64,000 nucleotides of DNA from an uncultured Rhodospirillales bacterium (GCA_903822185.1 CAIJOA010000030.1:1-64000); one strand, 5' to 3'. Numbered from the stretch's first letter, positions 27,784 to 35,629 are shown. Notes: generated from the sequence alone by a model not told the origin. Numbers and translations are program-made.

Positions 27784-27822
27784 CGTTTCTCTCCCCTCAG
27801 AATTTATCGAATGGGTTGCGTC

Positions 27823-28851
27823 TTATTTTAGTGGTCCGAGAACCTTGTTCGCCTCGGCGACAAAGCGGTTGTCGTAGCTTGCCGCCAGATTGAATTCTTT
27901 TTCCTTGCCCTTCAATTGCGGATCGAAAGTGGCGAGGTCGTTCAATGTCGTGCGGGCCGAAGCCTCATCCATCATGCCGTCCTCAGTGAAGACGCCACGC
28001 TTGCGGTCGTTCAGCAAGGTGTTCGTATAGATTTCTATGTCGTTGCCGTAATAGCTCTTCGGCACCAGCTTAACGAGTTCCTCGACCGGCGTGTGCTGCA
28101 TGAAGCGGAAGGCGCGAATGATCTGGGTCATGAAGGCCTGCACGACTTGCGGCTTGGCTTTCAGCACCGACTCCTTGCTGAGGATCGCGCTGCCGGCGAA
28201 GGGGCCGTTATAAAGATATTTGATGCCTTCCTCGGTGCGCGTATCGACGACGGGAACGATGTCGCCTTCCTGGACCAGCTTTGAGATCACCGGGTCGGCG
28301 TGCGAAATCCCGTCGAGCCGGCCCGATTTCATCGCCGCGACGGCACCCGCGCCCGCGCCGACGCCGACGACCGATACGTCGTCGTGCCCAAGCCCTTCCT
28401 TAGCCAGCAGCAGCAACAGCGCAACGTCGAGGGCGGAGCCCGGCGCGATCACGCCCATACGCAGCCCCTTGAGGTCCTTGGGCGACTTGTATTTCGCCGC
28501 GAGATCTTTGGTAAGGCCGATCACTGCGCCATAGGTGTGGTTGATCAGCATGATGTTGATGATGTCGAGCCCCTTGGGCCGCAGATGCAGCACATGCTCG
28601 TAGGAACCGAAGCCGATCTCGGCGCTGCCGCCGATCAGGGCTTCCGCCATCTTGGTGCCGCTGACGACATCGTTGATCTGGACGTTGAGCCCGGCTTCTT
28701 TGAAATAACCGAGTTCCTCGGCCAGCGTTACCGGAAGGTAAGCGACGATGTTGCGGCCACCGACCGCAACCGACAAATCCTCGGCCGCATGCGCCGCGCC
28801 GGCGCCGGCAATCAGGGCGAAACCGAAAACAAAACCGCGCAATCCGAACAT
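27823..28851 (-). CDS. NitT/TauT-type ABC substrate-binding protein (orphan)
   Basis: A 342-residue binding protein of the SsuA/NMT1 family with a signal peptide of about 22 residues ending in AHA. GGRNIVAYLPVTLAEELGYFKEAGL is the usual start of the mature domain. No cognate TauB-like ATPase or TauC-like permease lies nearby, although two such binding proteins are in tandem. The second domain contains ALDVALLLLLAKEGL, VVGVGAGAGAVAAMKSGRLDGISHADP, normal for the family. Confidence 0.84.
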   Translation of the reverse strand: MFGLRGFVFGFALIAGAGAAHAAEDLSVAVGGRNIVAYLPVTLAEELGYFKEAGLNVQINDVVSGTKMAEALIGGSAEIGFGSYEHVLHLRPKGLDIINIMLINHTYGAVIGLTKDLAAKYKSPKDLKGLRMGVIAPGSALDVALLLLLAKEGLGHDDVSVVGVGAGAGAVAAMKSGRLDGISHADPVISKLVQEGDIVPVVDTRTEEGIKYLYNGPFAGSAILSKESVLKAKPQVVQAFMTQIIRAFRFMQHTPVEELVKLVPKSYYGNDIEIYTNTLLNDRKRGVFTEDGMMDEASARTTLNDLATFDPQLKGKEKEFNLAASYDNRFVAEANKVLGPLK

Positions 28852-28861
28852 GTTCTCGATC

Positions 28862-29887
28862 CTATTTCACGAATTCGTCGGTAAAGAGTCCCTCGTAAGA
28901 GGACAGCTTGTCCTCGGGCTTCATCAGCCCGGCATCGACGTTGAACAGTTCGGCGTTTTCGAGACCCTTGGCGAGAATGACCGGCGGGTTGGGGCTGATC
29001 TTGCGAATCGCGTCGAAGGCGGCGACCAGTACCTTGTCGTCGATCGTCGCAAAACGCTTCTTCACCGTGGCGAAAGCTTCGTCCGGATGGTCTTGGATGA
29101 AGGCTTCGGCTTCCTTGAAAGACGCGCCCATCGCAACACACAGCTCCCGGCGCTTCTGACAGGTCTCGGGTTTGACGACGACGATGTTGTTGGCGAGCGG
29201 CAAGAGATCGGCCGGTTCACCCTCGGGACCGCTGACCAACAAGACTGCTTCGCCGGCGACAATTGGGATCAACGGCCAGGGCGGCGACATGGCATAGCCG
29301 TCGATCTGCTTTGTCTTGAACGCGGCCACCATGCTCGGCGGCTGCATGAAGGCAATGTGCAGGTCGTCGGCGGGAATGCCGCCACGATGCGCCGTCAGCA
29401 GCGCATAAGCATGGATCAGCGATCCGGCGGCATCGACGGCGATGGTCCGGCCCCGCAGCAAGGCGGCGCGTTGGTTGAACGTCATCTTCGGGTCGAAGCC
29501 GGCGGCGTCGGCGATTTCTTTGCGCAGGGCGATCTGGATGATCGGCCGGTTCGAGGTTTCGGCGATAGCGAGAAGACGCTGCCCTTTCGCCGCGGCGCGG
29601 GTGAGGGTGATGGCCGAAGGCTGCGCGAAATCCGCGCTGTCCGAAATGACCGCATTGAAGGCGCCGGGGCCGGGCAGTTCGATCTGCTTCACCCGTAGGC
29701 CGTGCTTGGCGAAAATGCCGAGATCTTCGGCGAGGTAGGATGCGGTGAAAGAAAGGCTGATCGCCGGATTGGCCAGCACGACATCGGTCAGTTTCGCTTC
29801 CTGGGCGCGAAGCGGCAGGGCAGAGGCCGTCAGCGCGAGCGCGGCGGCGGTAAGCGTGATAAGACGTGTCGCGGCGATGCGTTTCAT
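28862..29887 (-). CDS. NMT1/THI5-type ABC substrate-binding protein (orphan)
   Basis: A 341-residue relative of the preceding binding protein. The signal peptide ends near ALPLRAQEA (about residue 29). Family landmarks are PAISLSFTASYLAEDLGIFAKHGL, then GRTIAVDAAGSLIHAYALLTA and KTKQIDGYAMSPPWPLI. It starts with a TAGGGGGAAATC site. The genes are 10 bp apart, so they are in one operon. The two may bind related ligands or form alternatives for one transporter encoded elsewhere. Confidence 0.84.
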   Translation of the reverse strand: MKRIAATRLITLTAAALALTASALPLRAQEAKLTDVVLANPAISLSFTASYLAEDLGIFAKHGLRVKQIELPGPGAFNAVISDSADFAQPSAITLTRAAAKGQRLLAIAETSNRPIIQIALRKEIADAAGFDPKMTFNQRAALLRGRTIAVDAAGSLIHAYALLTAHRGGIPADDLHIAFMQPPSMVAAFKTKQIDGYAMSPPWPLIPIVAGEAVLLVSGPEGEPADLLPLANNIVVVKPETCQKRRELCVAMGASFKEAEAFIQDHPDEAFATVKKRFATIDDKVLVAAFDAIRKISPNPPVILAKGLENAELFNVDAGLMKPEDKLSSYEGLFTDEFVK

Positions 29888-29919
29888 GATTTCCCCCTAA
29901 AATCCCCCAACGGCACGGT

Positions 29920-30879
29920 TTAGCTGCGCGGCTTCACGACGCGGATCGGATTGCCGGCCAGAAACGCGCGGATATTTTCGACGGCGTGGCCGTAATTTAC
30001 GCGCATATTCTCCTCGATCACGTAACCCAGATGCGGCGTCACGATGATGTTGTCGAGCCCGAAGTAAGGATGATCCTTCGTGGTTGGCTCGCGGTCATAG
30101 ACGTCGATCGCGGCGCCGGCGATGCGGCGGGCTTTCAGCGCGTTCAGCAGCGCGGTTTCATCGACGATCGGACCGCGCGAGGTGTTGATGAGATACGACG
30201 TCGGCTTCATCAGCCCCAGTTCGGCTGCACCAACCATCCCGCGCGATTGCTCGTTCAGATTGACGTGGATGGTGACGATATCGGCCTGCTTGAACAGCTC
30301 TTCCTTGGTGACGCTTTTGATGCCTAACTCGGCGGCTTTTTCGTCGTTGAAGCTGCGGCTCCAGCCGATGACCGGCATGTTGAAGGCTTTGGCGTAGCCG
30401 ACCATAGCCTTGCCTAGCTTGCCGACACCGATGATGCCCAGCGTCTTGCCTTCGGCGCTGTAGCCGATCTTGGTCTGCCAGCGCCCTTGCCGGATCGCCC
30501 GGTCTTCCTGGGGAATATGGCGCAGGAGGCCGATCATCAGCCCCCAGGCGAGTTCAGCCGTCGGAGCGCCGATACCTGCGGTCCCGCAAAAGACGATGCC
30601 GCGTTCCGCCAATGCCTTGGCATCGACCGAGGCGTTCTGCGGGCCGGTGGTGATGACCAGTTTCAAATTCGGCAGTTTTTCGATCAACGCCCGGGGTAAG
30701 GGCGTCCGTTCGCGCATCAAGATGACGGCTTCAAAGCCGTGCAACCGCTTCGCGAGATTGTCGGTATCGGCGATATGTTCGGGAATGGCCTCGACCTGCA
30801 CCTCCGGCTGAAGGCTTTTCCAGTCGGCTAGATTAAGGGCGACACCCTGGTAGTCGTCGAGAATGGCAACGCGCATCAT
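29920..30879 (-). CDS. D-2-hydroxyacid dehydrogenase
   Basis: A 319-residue NAD(P)-dependent dehydrogenase of the D-isomer-specific family. The nucleotide motif is GIIGVGKLG (148-156), and the catalytic triad is visible as R235 (NTSRGPIVD), E264 and H283 (VTPHLGY). It could reduce 2-oxo acids such as glyoxylate or hydroxypyruvate, or act on a pathway intermediate. Two consecutive ATG codons occur at 30879 and 30876; GGAGG lies nine bases before the first, which I chose. The frame is open upstream to 30993 without family similarity. Confidence 0.87.
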   Translation of the reverse strand: MMRVAILDDYQGVALNLADWKSLQPEVQVEAIPEHIADTDNLAKRLHGFEAVILMRERTPLPRALIEKLPNLKLVITTGPQNASVDAKALAERGIVFCGTAGIGAPTAELAWGLMIGLLRHIPQEDRAIRQGRWQTKIGYSAEGKTLGIIGVGKLGKAMVGYAKAFNMPVIGWSRSFNDEKAAELGIKSVTKEELFKQADIVTIHVNLNEQSRGMVGAAELGLMKPTSYLINTSRGPIVDETALLNALKARRIAGAAIDVYDREPTTKDHPYFGLDNIIVTPHLGYVIEENMRVNYGHAVENIRAFLAGNPIRVVKPRS

Positions 30880-31109
30880 AGTCGGCGGCCTCCCAGCCGT
30901 GTTCAGGTTTCCGCCATTCTGCCGTCCGGGCCGCCACGGGGCAAGGCAAGGGATTGAGCCGATTTCCGGCCCTGCACCGCCATCCTGCCCCAAGTCTTTA
31001 CGCGGTTTTTACCTTCTCGGACATACGGTTGGCGACGCGCTGCTTCGACCTTGCCGGGAACGGGCGGCGCGCGGCTATCGATTCATCCGGTGGCCAAGGG
31101 AAGGTGCAG

Positions 31110-32075
31110 ATGCCTGTGAGAGAAGCCGCGACCGAATTGGCCAGTTTTGAGGCCGACAGAAGCACGCATTTCATGTTTGAACACAAGGTGTTCCAAGTGA
31201 AAGGCGCCCGCTTTTCCATGACCGAGGACGGCACCCAACCGGCTTTGCACGTCGATCTGGGCGCGCTGACGGCGGCGCTGGTCATCAACACGGTCCGTTC
31301 GGAATTCGGCATCGAAGCCGAAGGCCCGGACGGCATTCTTCTTTCCATCGTCGAAAAGAGCCTCCGCTTCGTCAAAGAAATCCGCCCCGGCGATTTAATC
31401 CCGCGCGAATTGCTGGACGGCACCGCGTCCTGGTCTGTCGAAGAGCGTCATCGCACCCGCGCCCGCGCGCATCTCTGGGCGCGCGCGATCGGCAGCAACG
31501 AGACCAAAGGTGCGGACGATATTTCACTGCAGCGTTTCAATGCCGATCCCAAGACCGAGGAACGGCTGAAGCAGGTTGCCGCCGACGTCGCCACAATGAT
31601 CGGCGAAAATCTCGATGCCGACGCGGTCTTGGGCCGCATCGACGATGTCGCGCGCGAGCTTGCCTATATCGAAGCGCTGCAAGAGCGTTGCAGCGAAGTT
31701 CTCGGCATCGTGCCGAAGCTCACGGCGATCGCGCGCGCCTATCGCGGCGACCGCGGCGTGCTCGACGAATTATCGCGTATCCGCACGCTGCTGCTGCGGC
31801 CGATCGAAATGTATGACGGTATCTTTGCTCGCCTGGCGCAACGCCAGGAAGCGATCACCGACGTGGTCCGCAAACATACAGATCAGATCGAGTTCATCCG
31901 CGAACAGCGCGACGACGTGCATCAAAGCATGATGATGTGGGATCCGATCCTACTCACCTGGAAGAACGTCGAAATGACGCGCTGCAGCGACACCGAAAGC
32001 CGCATCGCCGAGCTCTATCGCTTCATCGCCCGTCACTTCCTGGCCCGCCAGGAATGGTCGCAGGGCGCGGCGTAA
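31110..32075 (+). CDS. hypothetical protein with helical coiled-coil C-terminal part
   Basis: A 321-residue protein I do not recognise. The N-terminal third (about 20-110) looks like a mixed alpha/beta domain (ASFEADRSTHFMFEHKVFQ, LVINTVRSEFGIEAEGPDG). From about residue 150 it is almost entirely charged helix with heptad-like spacing (DDVARELAYIEALQERCSEV, EAITDVVRKHTDQIEFIREQ). There is no signal peptide or membrane segment, so it is probably cytoplasmic. The start at 31110 follows AAGGGAAGG; upstream codons to 30954 seem non-coding. It stands alone, diverging from the dehydrogenase gene. Confidence 0.7.
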   Translation: MPVREAATELASFEADRSTHFMFEHKVFQVKGARFSMTEDGTQPALHVDLGALTAALVINTVRSEFGIEAEGPDGILLSIVEKSLRFVKEIRPGDLIPRELLDGTASWSVEERHRTRARAHLWARAIGSNETKGADDISLQRFNADPKTEERLKQVAADVATMIGENLDADAVLGRIDDVARELAYIEALQERCSEVLGIVPKLTAIARAYRGDRGVLDELSRIRTLLLRPIEMYDGIFARLAQRQEAITDVVRKHTDQIEFIREQRDDVHQSMMMWDPILLTWKNVEMTRCSDTESRIAELYRFIARHFLARQEWSQGAA

Positions 32076-32164
32076 CCACGCGTCTTCCTTCTTACTGATT
32101 TTCTGTCCGCTTTCGGCAGCACCGCCGATTGCCTATCCTCGTGCGCAGATCGCAGAGGATAAGC

Positions 32165-33286
32165 ATGGGCGCGCTCGACGGTATTTTTGTGGTGGCGTTG
32201 GAACAAGCCGTGGCGGCGCCGCTGGCAAGCTGCCGGCTCGCCGATGCCGGCGCGCGCGTCATCAAAATCGAACGGCCCGAGGGGGATTTTGCCCGCGGCT
32301 ATGACCGCATTGCGCATGGCCAAAGCTCCTATTTCGTTTGGCTCAATCGCGGCAAGGAATCGATCGCGCTCGATATCAAGCAGCCGGCGGATCACGCGCT
32401 GCTCGACCGCATGATCGCCCGCGCCGATGTCTTCATCCAGAACCTCGCCCCCGGCGCGGCGGCGCGCGCGGGTTTCGACCCCTCCGCCTTGCGCGAACGT
32501 TTTCCGCGCCTCGTCACTTGCTCGATCAGCGGCTATGGCGAGGCGGGGCCCTATCGCGACATGAAGGCCTATGATCTGCTGATCCAGGGCGAAACCGGGC
32601 TGGCCTCCATCACCGGCGCGCCCGAAGCGCCGGGCCGGGTCGGCGTGTCGGTGTCCGATATCGCCGCCGGGCTCAATGCTTATGCCACGATCCTCGAGGC
32701 GCTGATCGCCCGGCAACGGAGCGGAGAGGGTGCGGCGATCGCGATCTCCCTGTTCGACGCGACGGCGGAATGGATGGCTGTGCCGCTGATCCATCAGCAA
32801 TATGGCGGCAAGGCGCCCGAGCGGGTGGGGCTGCGCCATCCCTCGATCGCGCCTTACGGGGCTTTTGAAACGGCTGACGGGAGGGCAATCATCGTCGGTA
32901 TTCAGAACGAGCGCGAATGGGAACGCTTCTGCCAGTCGGTTCTGAACCAGCCCGAACTCGCCGCCGATCCGCGCTTTGCCGGCAACGTACAGCGCGTTAG
33001 CCATCGCCCGGCGCTGGACGCGATCGTTGCCGATGAATTCCGCGCGCGGACCAGCATTGCGCTTACTGCGCTTCTAGATGCGGCTGGGATCGCTTATGGA
33101 CGGCTCAACAGCGTTGCCGACCTTTTGGACCACCCGCAATTACGCCGTGTGATGGTCCCGACAGAAGCCGAGCCGGTATCGGTTCCCGTGCCGCCCGGTT
33201 GGCCCTCCCTCCATGAGGGTGTGGGCAAGCCGATCCCCCGCTTGGGACAGCACAGCGCCGCATTGCGGCAGGAATTTGCGCTCTGA
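32165..33286 (+). CDS. CaiB/BaiF family CoA transferase
   Basis: A 373-residue class III CoA transferase, near the usual length. RLADAGARVIKIERPEGD is the family start, NRGKESIALDIK follows, and the catalytic Asp is D165 in VSVSDIAAGLNAYA. These enzymes move CoA between acyl-CoA and free acids, for example formyl-, carnitinyl- or methylmalyl-CoA. The ATG at 32165 has a GAGGATAA site; an upstream start at 32129 lacks one. No acyl-CoA enzymes adjoin it, so the acid is unknown. Confidence 0.88.
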   Translation: MGALDGIFVVALEQAVAAPLASCRLADAGARVIKIERPEGDFARGYDRIAHGQSSYFVWLNRGKESIALDIKQPADHALLDRMIARADVFIQNLAPGAAARAGFDPSALRERFPRLVTCSISGYGEAGPYRDMKAYDLLIQGETGLASITGAPEAPGRVGVSVSDIAAGLNAYATILEALIARQRSGEGAAIAISLFDATAEWMAVPLIHQQYGGKAPERVGLRHPSIAPYGAFETADGRAIIVGIQNEREWERFCQSVLNQPELAADPRFAGNVQRVSHRPALDAIVADEFRARTSIALTALLDAAGIAYGRLNSVADLLDHPQLRRVMVPTEAEPVSVPVPPGWPSLHEGVGKPIPRLGQHSAALRQEFAL

Positions 33287-33406
33287 ATAATCCGATATTA
33301 TTGCGCTGCACCATCACTGTTCTGGTGCGTTGTGGAACCCCAGAGACGAAGGATTCCCGGGTTAAGTGCTCATAAAAAAGAATTTTCCGAAAAAACGATT
33401 TTGCGG

Positions 33407-33435
33407 TTGATTTGTCAGTGATGCTGCATCATATT
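33407..33435 (+). promoter_or_regulatory. sigma-70 type promoter of the small RNA
   Basis: TTGATT (33407-33412) and CATATT (33430-33435) are separated by exactly 17 bp, within an AT-rich stretch in otherwise GC-rich DNA. The expected start of transcription is about 33441-33443. No ORF follows before the terminator at 33506. Confidence 0.55.
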
Positions 33436-33441
33436 TTGCAG

Positions 33442-33537
33442 TGCGGCATTGCTCGTCGCCCGACGACATGCCGTACGTCTTCTAGGCGTTTCCTCCCTAA
33501 ACTTAGGGCCGTGCTTTTGCACGGCCCTTTTCTTTTT
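33442..33537 (+). ncRNA. candidate small regulatory RNA with anti-Shine-Dalgarno loop (AbcR-like)
   Basis: A transcription unit of about 96 nt with a promoter and an intrinsic terminator but no plausible ORF. Visible structure is a 5' hairpin (TCGTC/GACGA, 33453-33466), then GTTT-CCTCCCT-AAAC (33488-33502), which can display the anti-Shine-Dalgarno sequence CCTCCCT in a 7-base loop, then the terminator stem. This architecture resembles alphaproteobacterial trans-acting small RNAs such as AbcR (alpha-r15), which silence ABC transporter binding-protein mRNAs; the family match is from memory and unverified. The remaining intergenic DNA (33287-33406) is AT-rich and I see no other gene in it. Confidence 0.55.
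33506..33537 (+). terminator. strong intrinsic terminator of the small RNA
   Basis: A 9-bp perfect stem GGGCCGTGC/GCACGGCCC with a TTTT loop is followed by TTTTCTTTTT (33528-33537). It is the clearest rho-independent terminator in the window and lies 220 bp past the CoA-transferase stop, too far to be only that gene's terminator. Confidence 0.85.
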
Positions 33538-33591
33538 GCGCTTCGATCTTCCCGTGAGGAAGGCGATGCGCCCCCAGATAGGCGAGAAGAG

Positions 33592-34152
33592 TCAGTCGGC
33601 TGATTGGCCCGACGCGGTGGTTCCCGTGCTCAGGGCGCGCTGCATCAGAACGCTATCGACCCAACGGCCCAGTTTGAACCCGACCGCCGGCATCAGCCCG
33701 GCGCGCGTGAATCCCGCCTTTTGATGGAGTCCGATCGAGGGGGCATTATCGGTATCGCCGATGACCGCGACCATCTGGTGATAGCCCAGCGCCGTGCAGC
33801 GCTCGATCAGCGCCGTCAGCAGGGTCAGTCCGACACCACGGCGGGCCGTGACCTGATCGACATAGATCGAATCCTCGAGCGTGAAACGGTAAGCCGAACG
33901 GGTCCGGAAAGGCGCCGCATAGGCATAGCCGACGACCCGGTTCGCGCTGTCCGTCGCAACAAGATACGGCAACCCCGCCGATGTGACCCCGTCATGCCGT
34001 TGGGTCATCTCGGCGACCGTCGGCGGCACCTCTTCGAACGTCGCCAGCGAGGTGCGAACGTAATGCGCATAGATCGCCGTGATCGCAGGAATGTCGCCGG
34101 CAGCCGCATCGCGAACGGTGCAGGGGGCCGATACCAAAACCGGTTGGGTCAT
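33592..34152 (-). CDS. GNAT N-acetyltransferase, phosphinothricin acetyltransferase-like
   Basis: A 186-residue GNAT protein of the Pat/MnaT type. RDAAAGDIPAITAIYAHYV, the FRTRSAYRFTLEDSIYV segment and the acetyl-CoA loop ARRGVG (103-108) identify the family. Members acetylate phosphinothricin, methionine sulfone or similar amino acids. The ATG at 34152 overlaps the stop of the upstream N-formylglutamate amidohydrolase gene (ATGA). The frame runs on upstream inside that gene to 34518, without similarity. Confidence 0.86.
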   Translation of the reverse strand: MTQPVLVSAPCTVRDAAAGDIPAITAIYAHYVRTSLATFEEVPPTVAEMTQRHDGVTSAGLPYLVATDSANRVVGYAYAAPFRTRSAYRFTLEDSIYVDQVTARRGVGLTLLTALIERCTALGYHQMVAVIGDTDNAPSIGLHQKAGFTRAGLMPAVGFKLGRWVDSVLMQRALSTGTTASGQSAD

Positions 34153-35039
34153 GCCGGCCTCAGGATCGCCGGATCGATGGCCGCTAGTCGCTCGGTCAGG
34201 GAGCGCATGTCGCTGGCAAGTTGCGTGAAGAACGGTTTGCGCTCGAAACTGCGCTCGTCCATGTAGAGCCCGCGGCCGATTTCGATTTGAAGGCAATGCC
34301 GGCCTTCGCTCGGCTTGCCGTAATGCGTCGTCGTGAAGCCGCCGGCATAAGGCGTATTGCGGACGACGACATAGCCTTTGTCCGTCAAAATTTTTTGCGC
34401 CGTATCGGCGATCACCGGATCGCACGCGGTGCCGTGACAATCGCCCAGCACGATATCGATGCGGCTGCGTTGGCTGCCACGGCTGACCGGCAGGTTGGTC
34501 GAGGGCATCGAATGGCAATCGAGCAGCAGATAGAAGCCGAAGCGATCCCGCGTCGTCTCCAGCAGCCCGGACAAGGCGCGGTGATAGGGGTGATAAAGCC
34601 GCTCGATCCGTTGGGCTGCCTCGATGTAGCGAAGCTTGCGGGCATAGATTTCCTCGCCCGATGCGACGACGCGCGCGACGGTGCCAAGCCCGACCCGGAC
34701 CCGCGGCGAATGGCGATTGACGAAATCGGGCAGGGCGTCTTCGAACATCGCCGGGTCGAGCTCGTAGGGCTCGCGATTGACGTCGAGATAGGCGCGGGCG
34801 AAACGCGCCTTCAGCAGCGGCGCACCCAAGGCTGCCGCGCCGGCGAAGATTTCATCGACATAGCTGTCCTCCGACCTGCGAAGGCCGTGGGAGTCGAGAC
34901 GCGCGGCGGCAAGAAGGTCGGGTGGGTAGGTCGTGCCGCTATGGGGCGAGGCAAGCACCAGAGCAAGGGTCTGCTGTCCGTACGCGACGATATCGAGCGC
35001 AGAATCGCTCGGCGCGAGAGGTGCTACATGCCCTTCCAT
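34149..35039 (-). CDS. N-formylglutamate amidohydrolase family protein
   Basis: A 296-residue zinc hydrolase of the N-formylglutamate amidohydrolase family. ALVLASPHSGTTYP near residues 32-45 carries the first His, EDSYVDEIF follows, LLLDCHSMPS is the second metal motif, and GFTTTHYGKPSEGRHCLQIEIGR closes the site. In the Hut pathway it yields glutamate and formate, but no other hut genes are here. It is next to cpdR, an arrangement I recall from other Alphaproteobacteria, so its role may be general. Confidence 0.86.
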   Translation of the reverse strand: MEGHVAPLAPSDSALDIVAYGQQTLALVLASPHSGTTYPPDLLAAARLDSHGLRRSEDSYVDEIFAGAAALGAPLLKARFARAYLDVNREPYELDPAMFEDALPDFVNRHSPRVRVGLGTVARVVASGEEIYARKLRYIEAAQRIERLYHPYHRALSGLLETTRDRFGFYLLLDCHSMPSTNLPVSRGSQRSRIDIVLGDCHGTACDPVIADTAQKILTDKGYVVVRNTPYAGGFTTTHYGKPSEGRHCLQIEIGRGLYMDERSFERKPFFTQLASDMRSLTERLAAIDPAILRPA

Positions 35040-35079
35040 AAAGGATATTTAACGGTAATTCGGCGGGCCTGTCACCCCC

Positions 35080-35147
35080 GCCGCGTAAAAGCCCCGGTTT
35101 GATAAGAGGGCCTGTTTGGTAAAAGGCCCCGTTCGGTTAAAGGCAAT
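35080..35147 (+). repeat. four tandem imperfect 17-bp direct repeats upstream of cpdR
   Basis: Units at 35080-35096, 35097-35113, 35114-35130 and 35131-35147 share the pattern G(TTT)GGTAAAAGGCCC; the last is GTTCGGTTAAAGGCAAT. They sit between the divergent amidohydrolase and cpdR genes, 62 bp before the cpdR start. The 17-bp period is not an integral number of helical turns (about 1.6), so a bound array would spiral around the DNA. Confidence 0.6.
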
Positions 35148-35151
35148 GTCG

Positions 35152-35166
35152 TAAACGCTTCGTTTA
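35152..35166. promoter_or_regulatory. inverted repeat TAAACG-CTT-CGTTTA before cpdR
   Basis: Six-base arms around a three-base centre start five bases after the 17-bp repeats and end 42 bases before the cpdR ATG. This is an operator-like position for either divergent gene. Confidence 0.3.
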
Positions 35167-35208
35167 TGTCCTATGGCTAGGATCGTGGCGGAAATTGGCG
35201 GATCGCTC

Positions 35209-35568
35209 ATGGCCCGAATTCTTCTTGCCGAAGACGACGAAAATCTACGCTTCTTCCTCGCCCGCGCTTTGCGGCGTGCGGGGCATGAGGTCAATGATTA
35301 CGGCGACGGCGAAACCGCACTGACCTGGATGAACGAACATTCGGTCGATCTGCTGCTGGCGGACGTCGTCATGCCCGGCCTCGACGGCATCGAGCTGGCC
35401 CGCCGCGCCAGCGACATGTGGCCCCATCTACGGGTCATTTTCATCACCGGCTTTGCCGCTGTCGCCCTGCGCGAGGCGAAAGTCATGGCGCCCGAGGCAA
35501 CTGTGCTCGAGAAGCCGTTCCATCTGCGTCAATTGGTCAACGAGATCGATCGCTTTTTAGCAGCCTGA
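35209..35568 (+). CDS. cpdR: CpdR-type single-domain response regulator
   Basis: A 119-residue receiver domain with no output domain. The acidic pocket is EDD (8-10), the phosphorylation site is D52 (LLADVVMPGLDG) and the conserved Lys is in VLEKPF. The N-terminus MARILLAEDDE and the length match CpdR, which when unphosphorylated primes ClpXP for degradation of cell-cycle proteins and is controlled through the CckA-ChpT relay. The frame is open from 35173, but the CpdR family begins at the ATG at 35209. Tandem 17-bp repeats lie upstream. Confidence 0.85.
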   Translation: MARILLAEDDENLRFFLARALRRAGHEVNDYGDGETALTWMNEHSVDLLLADVVMPGLDGIELARRASDMWPHLRVIFITGFAAVALREAKVMAPEATVLEKPFHLRQLVNEIDRFLAA

Positions 35569-35572
35569 TCGG

Positions 35573-35592
35573 GGCTGCTTGATTAAGCAGCC
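35573..35592 (+). terminator. hairpin after cpdR
   Basis: GGCTGCTT-GATT-AAGCAGCC is an 8-bp perfect stem with a 4-base loop, starting four bases after the cpdR stop. There is no clear T-run. Confidence 0.5.
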
Positions 35593-35600
35593 GGACGATC

Positions 35601-35629
35601 TTGTCAGATGCGGTGAATTCGGCTACACC
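35601..35629 (+). promoter_or_regulatory. possible tRNA promoter
   Basis: TTGTCA (35601-35606) and the weak -10 TACACC (35624-35629) are 17 bp apart, ending 14 bases before the mature tRNA. Confidence 0.35.

Noticed and set aside
34153-34518. N-terminal extension of the GNAT acetyltransferase
   Set aside because: It reads through the N-formylglutamate amidohydrolase gene in another frame without similarity; the ATG at 34152 gives a normal GNAT length.
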